A stretch of 35,293 nucleotides of DNA, from contig JAFVER010000022.1 in assembly GCA_017475925.1 (NCBI GenBank), forward strand, positions 1 to 35,293, written 5' to 3'. Positions within the stretch are counted from its first letter, which is position 1. Each line of letters opens with the position of its first letter. A model generated the notes under the pieces. The model saw only the letters and a list, made by a program, of their open reading frames with translations. It did no database searches and was not told the origin of the DNA. The DNA comes from Anaerovibrio sp. (GTDB lineage: Bacteria; Bacillota; Negativicutes; Selenomonadales; Selenomonadaceae). Made by a program: the position numbers and the translations under genes. This document shows, piece after piece, positions 25,679-33,893 of the stretch.

Positions 25679-26040
25679 CAGCCAACAGCTTTACGAACAG
25701 CTTCAAGAACACGATCTGCCTGGAATGGCTTTACAATGAAGTCACGGGCACCAGCCTGAATAGCTTCAATAACCATTGCCTGCTGACCCATAGCAGAACA
25801 CATAACGATCTTTGCGTTTGGATCAACCTTTCGGATCTCCTTAACAGCACTTATACCGTCCATTTCTGGCATGGTAATATCCATAGTAGTAAGATCTGGC
25901 TTCAGCTCCTGATATTTTTCAAGTGCTTTCATGCCATTCTCGGCCTCACCTACAACCTCATAGCCGTTCTTGGACAGAATGTCCTTTACCATCATTCTCA
26001 TGAATGCCGCATCATCTACTACTAAAACTCTAACTGCCAT
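25678..26040 (-). CDS. cheY: Chemotaxis response regulator CheY
   Basis: 120 residues, a lone receiver domain. The acidic pair D9/D10, phospho-acceptor D54 (TTMDITMPEMDG), the switch serine in VMCSAMGQ and the lysine in FIVKPFQ are present. Phosphorylated by CheA, it binds FliM/FliY at the switch and is dephosphorylated by CheC and FliY. Position between fliY and fliO matches B. subtilis. A sigma-A promoter precedes it. Confidence 0.97.
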   Translation of the reverse strand: MAVRVLVVDDAAFMRMMVKDILSKNGYEVVGEAENGMKALEKYQELKPDLTTMDITMPEMDGISAVKEIRKVDPNAKIVMCSAMGQQAMVIEAIQAGARDFIVKPFQADRVLEAVRKAVG

Positions 26041-26105
26041 TTGTCATCTCTCCTCATTAATATTTTCATATTCTGAATTGAAATAATATCTACTCGAATA
26101 ACTTT

Positions 26106-26134
26106 ATTATATATTAAACATTTAAAATTAACAA
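26106..26134 (-). promoter_or_regulatory. Internal sigma-A promoter upstream of cheY
   Basis: TTGTTA (26134-26129) and TATAAT (26111-26106) on the minus strand with a 17-base spacer, inside the AT-rich 142-bp gap between fliY and cheY. The -10 is a perfect match and the -35 matches four of six bases. It would drive cheY and the export genes independently of the upstream part of the operon. Confidence 0.6.
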
Positions 26135-26182
26135 GTACCACAATCGGTCTATTGATATAGAGGAAGAATAAGCTTGACCTCG

Positions 26183-27433
26183 TTATAGACTTTGTACTCG
26201 CTCCATCGGGCTGACTATTTCTGTAATACGGACACCGAAATTTTCATCAATAACAACTACTTCACCCTTAGCGGTGAGCTGTCCGTTTACATGTATATCA
26301 ACTGGTTCACCAGCCAGCTTATCCAGCTCGATTATAGAGCCTGTGGAAAATTCCAAAATCTCTTTAATAGATTTTCTGGCCCGTCCCAATTCAACAGTAA
26401 CCTGTAGTGGAACATCCTGAATCAGGCTTATGTTAGCTGTATTAGCCTCTATTGGCTCGTTGGTCAATGGCGCAAACTGAGCGCTCTGAACCGGAACCCC
26501 TGCCCCTAAAACTGCCGAATTGGCATATTGAGCAGGTGGCGCATACATAGGCTGAGCCATCATCTGTGGCTGAGCCATCTGAGGCTGAGCCATCATCGGC
26601 GGTGCCTGCGGAGGCGGCGGTGGTGCAGCTGCAGGAGTTGGAGCCGGTGCAGCTGGCGGAGGTGGTGGCGGTGGTGCAGCCGCAGGAGCTGGAGCCGGTT
26701 CTGGCTCTTCCTCTGGCTGAGCTCCACCATTCATCAGGAAATCAACCATTTCCTTGGCTACATCCATTGGTAAAATCTGCATGATTTCACTATCGATGAG
26801 GCCATCCACTTCCATGCGGAAACAGATTCTCGCCACTGGCTCATTTTGTCCGAATACTTCATCTACCTCTGGTGTATCCTTGGTAGAAAAATCTACCAGG
26901 TTAACTTTTGGTGGTGAAATATCGATTTTCTTGTTGAACATGGTTGATAATGAAGTAGCAACTGTACCCATCATCTGGTTCATGGACTCACCAACGGCAC
27001 TCATATGAATCTCATTAAGGTCCCCTGGTGGATTCAGTCCGTCGCCACCCATCATCAAATCAGCAATGATTGAGGCATCCTGAGCCTGAATAGCCAAAAT
27101 ATTGTTACCATTGATACCAATAACATAGCCTACCTCAACAATGAGATAAGGCATCGGATATTCATCCTTGATGGCTGACATGGTATCAAGCTTAACATTT
27201 GGAGTAGTAATATTTACCTTATGTCCTAAAAGCACCGACAGGGTTGTCGCTGCACTTCCCATAGAAATATTACCAATCTCACCCAAGGCATCCTTTTCCA
27301 TATCACTAAGCATGCCTTCGATTTCCGTATCGGAAGGAGCCGGTGCAGCCTCAGCAGGTTCTGGATCACTAGCAGGTGCGCTTCCTCCATTCATCAGCGC
27401 ATCAATCTCTTCCTGTGTAAGAGCATCACCCAT
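26183..27433 (-). CDS. fliY: Flagellar switch protein and CheY-P phosphatase FliY
   Basis: About 416 residues. An N-terminal CheY-P-binding peptide (EEIDALMNGG) is followed by a CheC-like phosphatase domain with two active helices (DALGEIGNISMGSAA and MSAVGESMNQMMG). A long Pro/Ala/Met/Gln-rich linker follows, then a C-terminal FliN/SpoA domain (VPLQVTVELGRARKSIKEI to the end). It replaces FliN in the C-ring and removes phosphate from CheY. The frame runs back to 27445, but ATG at 27433 gives the usual N-terminus and proper spacing; it overlaps the fliM end by 8 bases. Confidence 0.95.
   Translation of the reverse strand: MGDALTQEEIDALMNGGSAPASDPEPAEAAPAPSDTEIEGMLSDMEKDALGEIGNISMGSAATTLSVLLGHKVNITTPNVKLDTMSAIKDEYPMPYLIVEVGYVIGINGNNILAIQAQDASIIADLMMGGDGLNPPGDLNEIHMSAVGESMNQMMGTVATSLSTMFNKKIDISPPKVNLVDFSTKDTPEVDEVFGQNEPVARICFRMEVDGLIDSEIMQILPMDVAKEMVDFLMNGGAQPEEEPEPAPAPAAAPPPPPPPAAPAPTPAAAPPPPPQAPPMMAQPQMAQPQMMAQPMYAPPAQYANSAVLGAGVPVQSAQFAPLTNEPIEANTANISLIQDVPLQVTVELGRARKSIKEILEFSTGSIIELDKLAGEPVDIHVNGQLTAKGEVVVIDENFGVRITEIVSPMERVQSL
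26530..26710. repeat. In-frame repeats in the FliY linker
   Basis: Within fliY, the DNA repeats GGTGGTGCAGC..GCAGGAG.TGGAGCC blocks (starting near 26619 and 26670) with a period of about 51 bases, encoding Pro/Ala tracts, and shorter CTGAGCCAT-type repeats (about 26550-26595) encoding MAQP/QM units. These low-complexity repeats make the linker prone to length change without breaking the frame. Confidence 0.6.
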
Positions 27434-28430
27434 TAGTACCTTCATCTCCTTCCGTAATCAATCTCGTTATCTGTACGGCAGCCTTCTTACCAGAGGTGCC
27501 CGGCCGGCAATAAAACTTGGTATTATTGCCTACTATACATTTCAGCTCGTCATCAACCTTTGTATCAAGCTGTAAAACATCTCCATAGCTTAAGGACAAA
27601 AATTCACGAACTGAAATATCAAACTGTCCCATCTGAATAATGACAGGAACCTTAGTCTTTCTAAGCTTTTGTCTTATCATATCCTCATGCTCTGGGTGCT
27701 CCTCCTTGGAGAGATTTGCAGAAACCCAGAAGGTGGTGGTCAATTTGGACATTATTGGCTCAAGTACCAAATATGGAATACATATATTCATAAAGCCTTC
27801 AACTGAACCAATCTTCGTCTGGAGGGTTATAATAACCACCATATCGCTTGGAGGCACTATTTGGGCAAACTGCGGGTTCGACTCCATAGCCTCCATTTTG
27901 GGATTAAACTGAACAACGTTAAACCACGCTTCCCTGAGATGTCCCAGAGCCTTATCAAATATACGTCTGATAACGGCTTCCTCAATCTCAGTTAAAACGC
28001 GGGGCTTAATGGTGTTATCACCCTGACCACCAAATACTCGATCTATGATTGAAAAGGCAATACCAGAGTTCATCTCCAGGATGATATTTCCCTTTAGAGG
28101 TGGCACCGCCAATATTCCAATAACACTAGGGTTTGAAAGCGATTGGACAAATTCTTGATATGTGAGCTGCTCAACTGACGCAACCTCCACAGATACAAGT
28201 GCCCGCAAATATGTGGACAAATATGTATTAAAGAGACGCGCAAAATTGTCATGCAGCATATTCAGCGTCCTAATCTGGTCCTTGGAAAACTTGTCTGGCC
28301 GCTTAAAATCATAAGTCTTGATTTTTTTTGTATTTTCTTCCTTCTGCATGGTTTCGGCATCAGCCTCACCAGAAGCAAACTGGGCCAGCAGTTTATCTAT
28401 TTCAGATTGTGATAATACATCATCTGCCAA
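27426..28430 (-). CDS. fliM: Flagellar motor switch protein FliM
   Basis: 334 residues, normal length. The N-terminal CheY-P-binding peptide (LSQSEIDKLLAQF) is followed by the CheC-like middle domain with FDFKRP-equivalent YDFKRPDKFSKDQIR and LEMNSGIAFSIIDRVFGGQG, and the C-terminal SpoA domain that contacts FliY. It has a TTG start at 28430, with GGGGGA 5-6 bases upstream. It receives the CheY signal and sets rotor direction. Confidence 0.96.
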   Translation of the reverse strand: MADDVLSQSEIDKLLAQFASGEADAETMQKEENTKKIKTYDFKRPDKFSKDQIRTLNMLHDNFARLFNTYLSTYLRALVSVEVASVEQLTYQEFVQSLSNPSVIGILAVPPLKGNIILEMNSGIAFSIIDRVFGGQGDNTIKPRVLTEIEEAVIRRIFDKALGHLREAWFNVVQFNPKMEAMESNPQFAQIVPPSDMVVIITLQTKIGSVEGFMNICIPYLVLEPIMSKLTTTFWVSANLSKEEHPEHEDMIRQKLRKTKVPVIIQMGQFDISVREFLSLSYGDVLQLDTKVDDELKCIVGNNTKFYCRPGTSGKKAAVQITRLITEGDEGTNG

Positions 28431-28471
28431 GCTTCATCCCCCTTTCTTCCTAAATATAGTATATATAAATG

Positions 28472-28990
28472 CTACTGAAGCATAAAGCTCGTAATATAGA
28501 CATCGTAAACACTGCCCTCACCCAGCGCCTTGTTTACTTCACTCTTAATCTTTGCCTTCAAATCATCCTGCTTGTTGGCATCAAGCTCTTCAATCTTTAC
28601 AGTACGAAGAATCTGCAAAGTAGAATCCATAATCTTGGTTTCGGCCATTGGAACCAGCTTGCCCTCTTTGACAACCTCCTCCTTCTCAGGATTAAGCTCC
28701 ATTACAATGCCAACCTTAAGGAACCTGCTTGCCTTTATACCACCCACATTGACAATCATGCCTTCCTTTGCATCACCTAGCTTGATAAAAACACCAGGGT
28801 CATGGTGCTTTACTTCTCCACCATTTGCACTGGCACCACCGCCCATCATCTGGGTTGTAATAAAGAAAGCAATACCACCGGACAGTATCAAGCCAAAAAG
28901 AATAAGGACGACAATTATAACAAGAGGAGGAAACTTTTTGGACTTGCCAGCTTCCGCTGTCTGTTCCCCAGTCTTTTCTTCTTCAGCCAT
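28472..28990 (-). CDS. fliL: Flagellar basal body-associated protein FliL
   Basis: About 172 residues. A short charged cytoplasmic tail, one membrane helix (about residues 23-46) and a periplasmic FliL domain with the typical C-terminal KIKSEVNKAL...VYDVYITSFMLQ pattern. It supports stator function. The open frame extends to 29050, but AGGAGTGA lies 7 bases before the ATG at 28990, which is the better start. Confidence 0.92.
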   Translation of the reverse strand: MAEEEKTGEQTAEAGKSKKFPPLVIIVVLILFGLILSGGIAFFITTQMMGGGASANGGEVKHHDPGVFIKLGDAKEGMIVNVGGIKASRFLKVGIVMELNPEKEEVVKEGKLVPMAETKIMDSTLQILRTVKIEELDANKQDDLKAKIKSEVNKALGEGSVYDVYITSFMLQ

Positions 28991-29067
28991 TATATATGTC
29001 ACTCCTTCATTTAACTTATATATACAGATTGATAAATTAAAATTCATCAAAAATATTCAACATATTT

Positions 29068-29095
29068 ATTTTAGCAATATTTAACCAAATTACAA
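29068..29095 (-). promoter_or_regulatory. Internal promoter upstream of fliL (extended -10)
   Basis: TTGTAA (29095-29090), a 16-base spacer and TAAAAT (29073-29068) on the minus strand, with TGC just before the -10 giving an extended -10. It lies in the 264-bp AT-rich gap between flbD and the preferred fliL start and could separate expression of the switch/export genes from the hook genes. Confidence 0.5.
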
Positions 29096-29132
29096 CTACT
29101 TATATCAAATTATACCTAACTATAGGACTATA

Positions 29133-29247
29133 TTACTATGAAATCTCAGTAAATCAAGTCTGCAAAACACAGATGAACTTAGATTTCATGTAAGAACGTG
29201 TGGACAAGCAAAGTGTCCATGAAGTTTACTATGAAATATCAGTAAAT
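29133..29247. repeat. Pair of 22-bp dyads bracketing a hairpin
   Basis: Two direct copies (29133-29154 and 29226-29247) differ at one base and read TTACTATGAAAT-C/A-TCAGTAAAT. Each is itself a dyad, TTACT-N10-AGTAA (TTTACT-N10-AGTAAA in the second copy). Between them lies a small hairpin TGGACA-AGCAAAG-TGTCCA (29203-29221 region). This is upstream of the fliL promoter candidate and downstream of flbD. It could be a pair of operator sites or a small repeat element. Confidence 0.55.
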
Positions 29248-29254
29248 ACAAGCC

Positions 29255-29452
29255 TCACTTAAACCAGGCACGCTTGTACTTCACTACCTGGCGGACAACT
29301 TCCTCCATAGGCTCTTCTACTATAATTTTTTTACCGTTCGTAAGGGTGATAACCGTATCCGGGGTCTCTTCAATCGTCTCTATAATTTCGGCATTAAGAA
29401 TGAATTCCCCTTTTTTCTTTCCATCAGAGTTGAATTTTGTAAGCTTTATCAT
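29255..29452 (-). CDS. flbD: Small flagellar protein FlbD
   Basis: 65 residues, matching the small FlbD family found in Gram-positive and spirochete flagellar operons next to flgE or motA. It begins MIKLTKFN and has the conserved ITLTNGKKIIVEE and VVKYKRAW. Its molecular role is not well defined; it is unrelated to the Caulobacter sigma-54 activator of the same name. It is separated from flgE by a strong hairpin. Confidence 0.88.
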   Translation of the reverse strand: MIKLTKFNSDGKKKGEFILNAEIIETIEETPDTVITLTNGKKIIVEEPMEEVVRQVVKYKRAWFK

Positions 29453-29473
29453 ATTGGTTCCCCCTTGCTTAAC

Positions 29474-29516
29474 AATATTTAAAGGCAGGTGCAGGTTGCG
29501 CCTGCCTTTAAATATT
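29474..29516 (-). terminator. Strong hairpin between flgE and flbD
   Basis: A perfect 16-bp stem (29474-29489 with 29501-29516; core TTTAAAGGCAGG / CCTGCCTTTAAA) with an 11-base loop. It begins 17 bases after the flgE stop. The A/T-rich outer arms give U-runs in the RNA but no separate T-tract follows, so it could be a partial terminator or an RNA-stability element between abundant hook protein mRNA and downstream genes. Confidence 0.75.
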
Positions 29517-29533
29517 AGAATTTATCAGAAATT

Positions 29534-30943
29534 TTACCGCTTCATATTAATAAGATTTTCCAGCATCTCATCAGATACAGTAATAATCTTGGAGTTGGAC
29601 TGGAAGCCACGCTGGGTGATAATCATGTTACTGAATTCCTCGGCAACATCTACATTGGACATTTCCAAGGCCGAGGCGGTAATCTTGGCCCCAAAGGCAT
29701 CAGCTGTACCGATATTTGGTGTACCGGAGTTTTGGGACTCAGTATACAAAGAGTTACCATTTTTGGTGAGACCTGGAGCATTGGTAAATTGAGCAACAGC
29801 TATCTGGGCTTCTTTACGAAGAACACCATTGCTGTAGGTACCAACAACAGTACCAGACTCATCAATAGTCACCGTATCAAGAGTACCGGAAGCATAGCCA
29901 TCAGCCTCAGCATTAATGGTGGTAGAATTAGCATACTGAGTAAGATTGTCAAAAGTAATTGCCACCGTTTGAGCCGCAGCACCGTTACCACCGGAATACG
30001 CCAACTGCAATGATGCACTGCCTGAGTTAAAGGCACCAGTATCCTTAAAGGTAATAGTTGCAGGGTTCATGGTCAAGGTGGTTGTAGAACCGTCTTCCTC
30101 AGTTATAGTAGCTTTGGCTAACTTTGCCAACCAGGTATTGGCTGCTGTTTTTTCTACAGTAATAGGTACAACATGGGCACTCCCCAAGGAATCATACACC
30201 TTTACTGTAGTGGAAATAGGAATACTATTGCCACTGGTATATGAGCCAGAAGTAACGGTCTGAGTTGTACCATCAGACATGGTAAGCACTGCTGCTATAT
30301 ATGGGTCACTAGTAGGCTCACCAATTGTAACACCGGATAATCCTGATGTCTGAGCTCCGCTCTGCTTAGTTGCCGTAATAGCTGTAATGGTCGGAGCCGT
30401 AGAGTTAAGATTATTTACATAATTTGCCTTCTGGGTAGCAGAGGACGCCATGGTCTTACCAGCACGAATGGCAATAGAGGAAGTAGCGCCATTGGTATTA
30501 ACCGAATTGTGCTCGGTGGCTGATTTATTCATATAGCCCTGAACATACAAGCCCTCGGCATTTACCAGATTACCCTGGGCATCAAAGTTAAAGGCACCAT
30601 TACGAGTATAGAAGGTCTGGTTGCCCTGAGTTACCACAAAGAGGGCATTACCGGAAAGACACAAATCTGTGTTGATACCGGTGCTTTGCACAGACCCGTC
30701 CTTGAAGTTTACGTCAATGGCGGATATTCTGGAACCAAGACCAATCTGCTTAGGGTTGGTACCACCCACCGTACCACTGGCAGAGGAAGCTGCCGTCAGG
30801 GTCTGGCTGAGGGAATCCTCAAAGTTTACACGGCTGGACTTGAAGCCAGTAGTGTTTACGTTGGAAATATTGTTACCAATAACATCCATACGGGTCTGAT
30901 GATTTTTAAGACCGGAAACGCCGGAAAAAAGTGAACGCATCAT
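29534..30943 (-). CDS. flgE: Flagellar hook protein FlgE
   Basis: 469 residues. The N-terminal rod/hook motif SLFSGVSGLKNHQTRMDVIGNNISN, split as SLFSGVSGLKNHQ then MDVIGNNISNVNTTGFKS, and the C-terminal EEFSNMIITQRGFQSNSKII are hallmarks of the axial proteins; the length and large variable centre fit FlgE rather than FlgF/FlgG. The centre is rich in Thr, Ser, Ala and Gly, as in surface-exposed hook domains. AAGGAG precedes the ATG. It builds the hook, capped by FlgD encoded nearby. Confidence 0.95.
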   Translation of the reverse strand: MMRSLFSGVSGLKNHQTRMDVIGNNISNVNTTGFKSSRVNFEDSLSQTLTAASSASGTVGGTNPKQIGLGSRISAIDVNFKDGSVQSTGINTDLCLSGNALFVVTQGNQTFYTRNGAFNFDAQGNLVNAEGLYVQGYMNKSATEHNSVNTNGATSSIAIRAGKTMASSATQKANYVNNLNSTAPTITAITATKQSGAQTSGLSGVTIGEPTSDPYIAAVLTMSDGTTQTVTSGSYTSGNSIPISTTVKVYDSLGSAHVVPITVEKTAANTWLAKLAKATITEEDGSTTTLTMNPATITFKDTGAFNSGSASLQLAYSGGNGAAAQTVAITFDNLTQYANSTTINAEADGYASGTLDTVTIDESGTVVGTYSNGVLRKEAQIAVAQFTNAPGLTKNGNSLYTESQNSGTPNIGTADAFGAKITASALEMSNVDVAEEFSNMIITQRGFQSNSKIITVSDEMLENLINMKR

Positions 30944-31036
30944 AATGAATCAATCTCCTTTTCTTGGTCTGATGCGGCTTTAGATAAAGGACATCAGTCA
31001 TTCAGTCCCTTAAGCTTTCCTAAATAGGTCCAAGCT

Positions 31037-31432
31037 TTAAAGTATAGCCGCACTGTCAATATTCGTAAATATATTTTCCTTTGCACTTGATCCATCCATG
31101 GCGGTAATTACAGTCCTATTTGCGACACTCACCACCAGAGCCATATCATTCATATAAATGAGGGACTCTCTGGCCCCCTTTTGGGCCATTTTGGTTACAG
31201 TGTCATCCAGCTTTTGCAAATCCCTTTCGCTGAAATTCAAATTGCGACTTTCCATTCGCTGCAGTGCATGATTGGAAAATGTTACTTTCCCATCAGAAGC
31301 CCTTTCCAATATGTCGGCAAAGGAGGCCCCTGTTGCTGCAGAATTTTTAATATAGCTTTTACGCTGACCTAGGCTGGAATTATCCACGGGCAAAATGGGC
31401 TGTGACGGGAAAAAAATTCTTGAGTCACTCAT
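31037..31432 (-). CDS. Flagellar operon protein, TIGR02530-type
   Basis: 131 residues, of the small flagellar-operon family found between flgD and flgE in Firmicutes. It carries the conserved VTFSNHALQRMESRNLNFSE core (residues about 50-69) and a C-terminal domain with NRTVITAMDGSSAKENIFTNID, typically near the end. It is thought to act with hook assembly from gene position; the function is not established. It is followed by a 93-bp gap before flgE. Confidence 0.88.
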   Translation of the reverse strand: MSDSRIFFPSQPILPVDNSSLGQRKSYIKNSAATGASFADILERASDGKVTFSNHALQRMESRNLNFSERDLQKLDDTVTKMAQKGARESLIYMNDMALVVSVANRTVITAMDGSSAKENIFTNIDSAAIL

Positions 31433-31450
31433 ATTTGCCTCCTAATACTC

Positions 31451-31948
31451 TTATACCCCATCACCAACACGGGTAATGGTATCAATCTCAACCTTAGTCT
31501 GCATGTCCTGTCCATCTGGTCCCTGTACAGTTGCAATAACAGAGGTTTTTCCATCAGTAACGCTGACACCGGATACCACACCCTCATAAAAGGTTTTATC
31601 GGAGGTCTGCCACTGAATAGTCTTACCAATCATTCCACTTAGCTGACCAACCAATACAGAAGAATCAATATTCTCTACCAAGCTGTACACGTCACTGAGC
31701 TTACTGGCCACGTTGGTCATCTGCTCCAGGGAAGAATACTGCGCCAGCTGAGCCAGATATTCTGTGTTGTCCATTGGTGAAAGTGGATCCTGATACTGCA
31801 TTTGCGTAACCAAAAGGGAAAGAAATGCATCCTTATCCAATTCCTTCTTCTTGCCAACCTCAGAAGCCGATACCCCCTGGGTTGTTTTATATGTTTCCAG
31901 GTCATAGGTTTTACCATCTACGGTAATGGTATTCAATGAATTTGCCAT
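31451..31948 (-). CDS. flgD: Flagellar hook-capping protein FlgD
   Basis: 165 residues. The N-terminal hook-cap signature ELDKDAFLSLLVTQMQYQDP then PMDNTEYLAQLAQYSSLEQM is followed by a small beta domain (GKTIQW to the end). It is shorter than enterobacterial FlgD (about 230 residues), lacking the full FlgD-Ig insertion, as in many Gram-positive FlgD. It guides hook subunit polymerisation. Confidence 0.94.
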   Translation of the reverse strand: MANSLNTITVDGKTYDLETYKTTQGVSASEVGKKKELDKDAFLSLLVTQMQYQDPLSPMDNTEYLAQLAQYSSLEQMTNVASKLSDVYSLVENIDSSVLVGQLSGMIGKTIQWQTSDKTFYEGVVSGVSVTDGKTSVIATVQGPDGQDMQTKVEIDTITRVGDGV

Positions 31949-31970
31949 ACTGTAATCTCCTTTCTAAAGA

Positions 31971-33734
31971 TTAAACTGCATAATCAACTCCATCAGAAAT
32001 CTTATTCCCTTCACTGTCCCGAATAACTCCAGTAGAGCTATTTACCGGCTCGGCAGCCAGGCTATCCACATCATCCTCAAAGTCCTTCATATCAAGCTGT
32101 TGGCTTCGGATGTTCTGTTGCTCCTGCTGCTGATAATATCCCTGACTCTGTCCCTCAGGAAGCTGTCCGTCGGATAGGCCAGTCTGTACCTCAACGCTGT
32201 CAACCTTAATTCCCTGCTCGTTTAAATCCTTTTGCAGCTGAATCATTGAGGTTTCAAGAATTGCCCGCACCTGAGCATTGTCGGTATGGAAGGTTGCTGT
32301 TACACCACCATTGCTGTTTACCGAAACCCGCAGGGTCAAATCCCCGAGATGTCTTGGATTAAGCTTAATCACCATTTCGGTGTTTTCAGCATTTCGAAGT
32401 AGCCTAGCCTGCTCAACAATCTGCTGATTAATCTGATAATCAGTCCTTGTCTGGCTGACATTCTGCTGAGTGCTGGTCTGGGCTGCTGAGTCAGCAGTCT
32501 GTGGCTGAGCAACTGTTGAAGCATTCACGGTCTGGGCTGCCTCCATACGTTCAGCGAAAGCCGGCTTATCGGCCTCTGTTGTCTGGGCCTGCGACTGTGG
32601 AGCAACGATATCGGCTTCCATATTCTGCTGAAAGCTCTGTTGTGGCTGCTGACCATCAGGATTGAACCCCCGCCTTGCTTCACTGCCATTTACCATCTGG
32701 GTAGTCTGTCCAAGAAGCGTATTCATATCTTCTACAGTTGTCTTTGGCGCCTGACTGGTATCACTAACCGGAGCCTGCTGGTTTATAATCCGCCGACCTG
32801 ACAATACAGCTAACATCTGCTGCTCATTGGTCATTGTCACCTGGGCAACCATTTGATTTTCACCAGTGAATTCAGCCTTTTGTGTTGGCTGTACAGGCCT
32901 TAGCAGGGCTTCAATGGATTTTGGCTGTGGCTTAGTCTCCACGTTCTCTGGTAAAACACTGTTGGCTACAGCCGTGTCCTCCTGCATTACAGGTTCTGCC
33001 TCCAGTCCCTGCTGTGCTGTTGGCTGGGAATTAACTCCACTCTTTGGCTGCTGAGCCATCTGTACGATAACATTTGTTGAAGCAGCTGCCTGTACCACAT
33101 TATTGGATGACTCTGGCAACACAGGCTGCTGGATAGCACTATCCTCCGGCAACACCGTTTGCTTAGAAACTGTTATCGGCTCCGTCTGAACGGTATTCTC
33201 ATTGCCAAGTGGCAGTATCTGCTGAACTGCTGTGACTTCCTCAGCTACAGGCGGAACAAATTCCCCAGTGTTAACGGCTGCATCAGTTTGTTGTTCTACA
33301 GGCTGAAAGTAAGTAGACAGCTCAGCCATTGGTGTCAGCGTCACACCGACTACAGCTTGGGATGTCACCAGATTCTCAGTATCATCAGCTTCAACTTCAG
33401 GTACCGCTTTTGCTGCTACAATCTCGTCAGCTGGCACTGTGTTTTTTTCTTCAACAGCATTAGCAGCATTAGCAGCATTAGCAGCATTAGCAGCATTAGC
33501 TTCAGTATCAGCCTTGGCCGTTACTGGGCTATCAGCAGTCTGTGCCTGAGCCTCAGCCACTACAGCCTCAGCAGGCTTATCATCAGCTGTGGCATTTTTC
33601 AGCTCCTTGGAAAATGCCTTATCAGACTGTCCAGCTGGACTGCGTCGCATATCCCCAGAGGTCTTGGTGATGGCCTTACCGGTTGCATTCGGTGGTGCTG
33701 AAGAAAAAAGATTTGGACTAACGTTAGTTCCCAT
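31971..33734 (-). CDS. fliK: Flagellar hook-length control protein FliK
   Basis: 587 residues. A long low-complexity, Gln/Ala/Val/Thr-rich N-terminal ruler region (about 1-440) is followed by the conserved C-terminal FliK domain (MVIKLNPRHLGDLTLRVSV, then VRAILETSMIQLQKDLNEQG). It measures hook length and triggers the FlhB specificity switch. AAGGAGGTGAATGT precedes the ATG. An internal Ala-Asn-Ala repeat is encoded at 33456-33500. A 159-bp gene-free gap separates it from the upstream motE-like gene; I saw no clear promoter or riboswitch there. Confidence 0.93.
   Translation of the reverse strand: MGTNVSPNLFSSAPPNATGKAITKTSGDMRRSPAGQSDKAFSKELKNATADDKPAEAVVAEAQAQTADSPVTAKADTEANAANAANAANAANAVEEKNTVPADEIVAAKAVPEVEADDTENLVTSQAVVGVTLTPMAELSTYFQPVEQQTDAAVNTGEFVPPVAEEVTAVQQILPLGNENTVQTEPITVSKQTVLPEDSAIQQPVLPESSNNVVQAAASTNVIVQMAQQPKSGVNSQPTAQQGLEAEPVMQEDTAVANSVLPENVETKPQPKSIEALLRPVQPTQKAEFTGENQMVAQVTMTNEQQMLAVLSGRRIINQQAPVSDTSQAPKTTVEDMNTLLGQTTQMVNGSEARRGFNPDGQQPQQSFQQNMEADIVAPQSQAQTTEADKPAFAERMEAAQTVNASTVAQPQTADSAAQTSTQQNVSQTRTDYQINQQIVEQARLLRNAENTEMVIKLNPRHLGDLTLRVSVNSNGGVTATFHTDNAQVRAILETSMIQLQKDLNEQGIKVDSVEVQTGLSDGQLPEGQSQGYYQQQEQQNIRSQQLDMKDFEDDVDSLAAEPVNSSTGVIRDSEGNKISDGVDYAV
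33456..33500. repeat. Five perfect 9-bp tandem repeats in fliK
   Basis: AGCATTAGC repeated five times without mismatch, encoding (Ala-Asn-Ala)5 in the FliK ruler region. Because the unit is a multiple of three, slippage would change the protein length in frame. Confidence 0.9.
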
Positions 33735-33893
33735 ACATTCACCTCCTTAGTGTGAAAAAATATTTATATTGAAACCACCCTACCCTGACAGCTCATGACA
33801 GTCTTTTCAGGTACAGTGGAGTTCAACCAAAAGGGTAACCTTCCTCTGCTATGAATTCTACCAAAAAATTATTAAACCGCCATTAAGGAAAAA

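Noticed and set aside
30944..31036. SigD promoter ahead of flgE (GCCGCATC)
   Set aside because: It matches the -10 poorly and has no TAAA at the right distance.
33735..33893. Riboswitch in the gap upstream of fliK
   Set aside because: Short direct repeats (TGACAG) and weak pairing are present, but I could not match any known riboswitch core.
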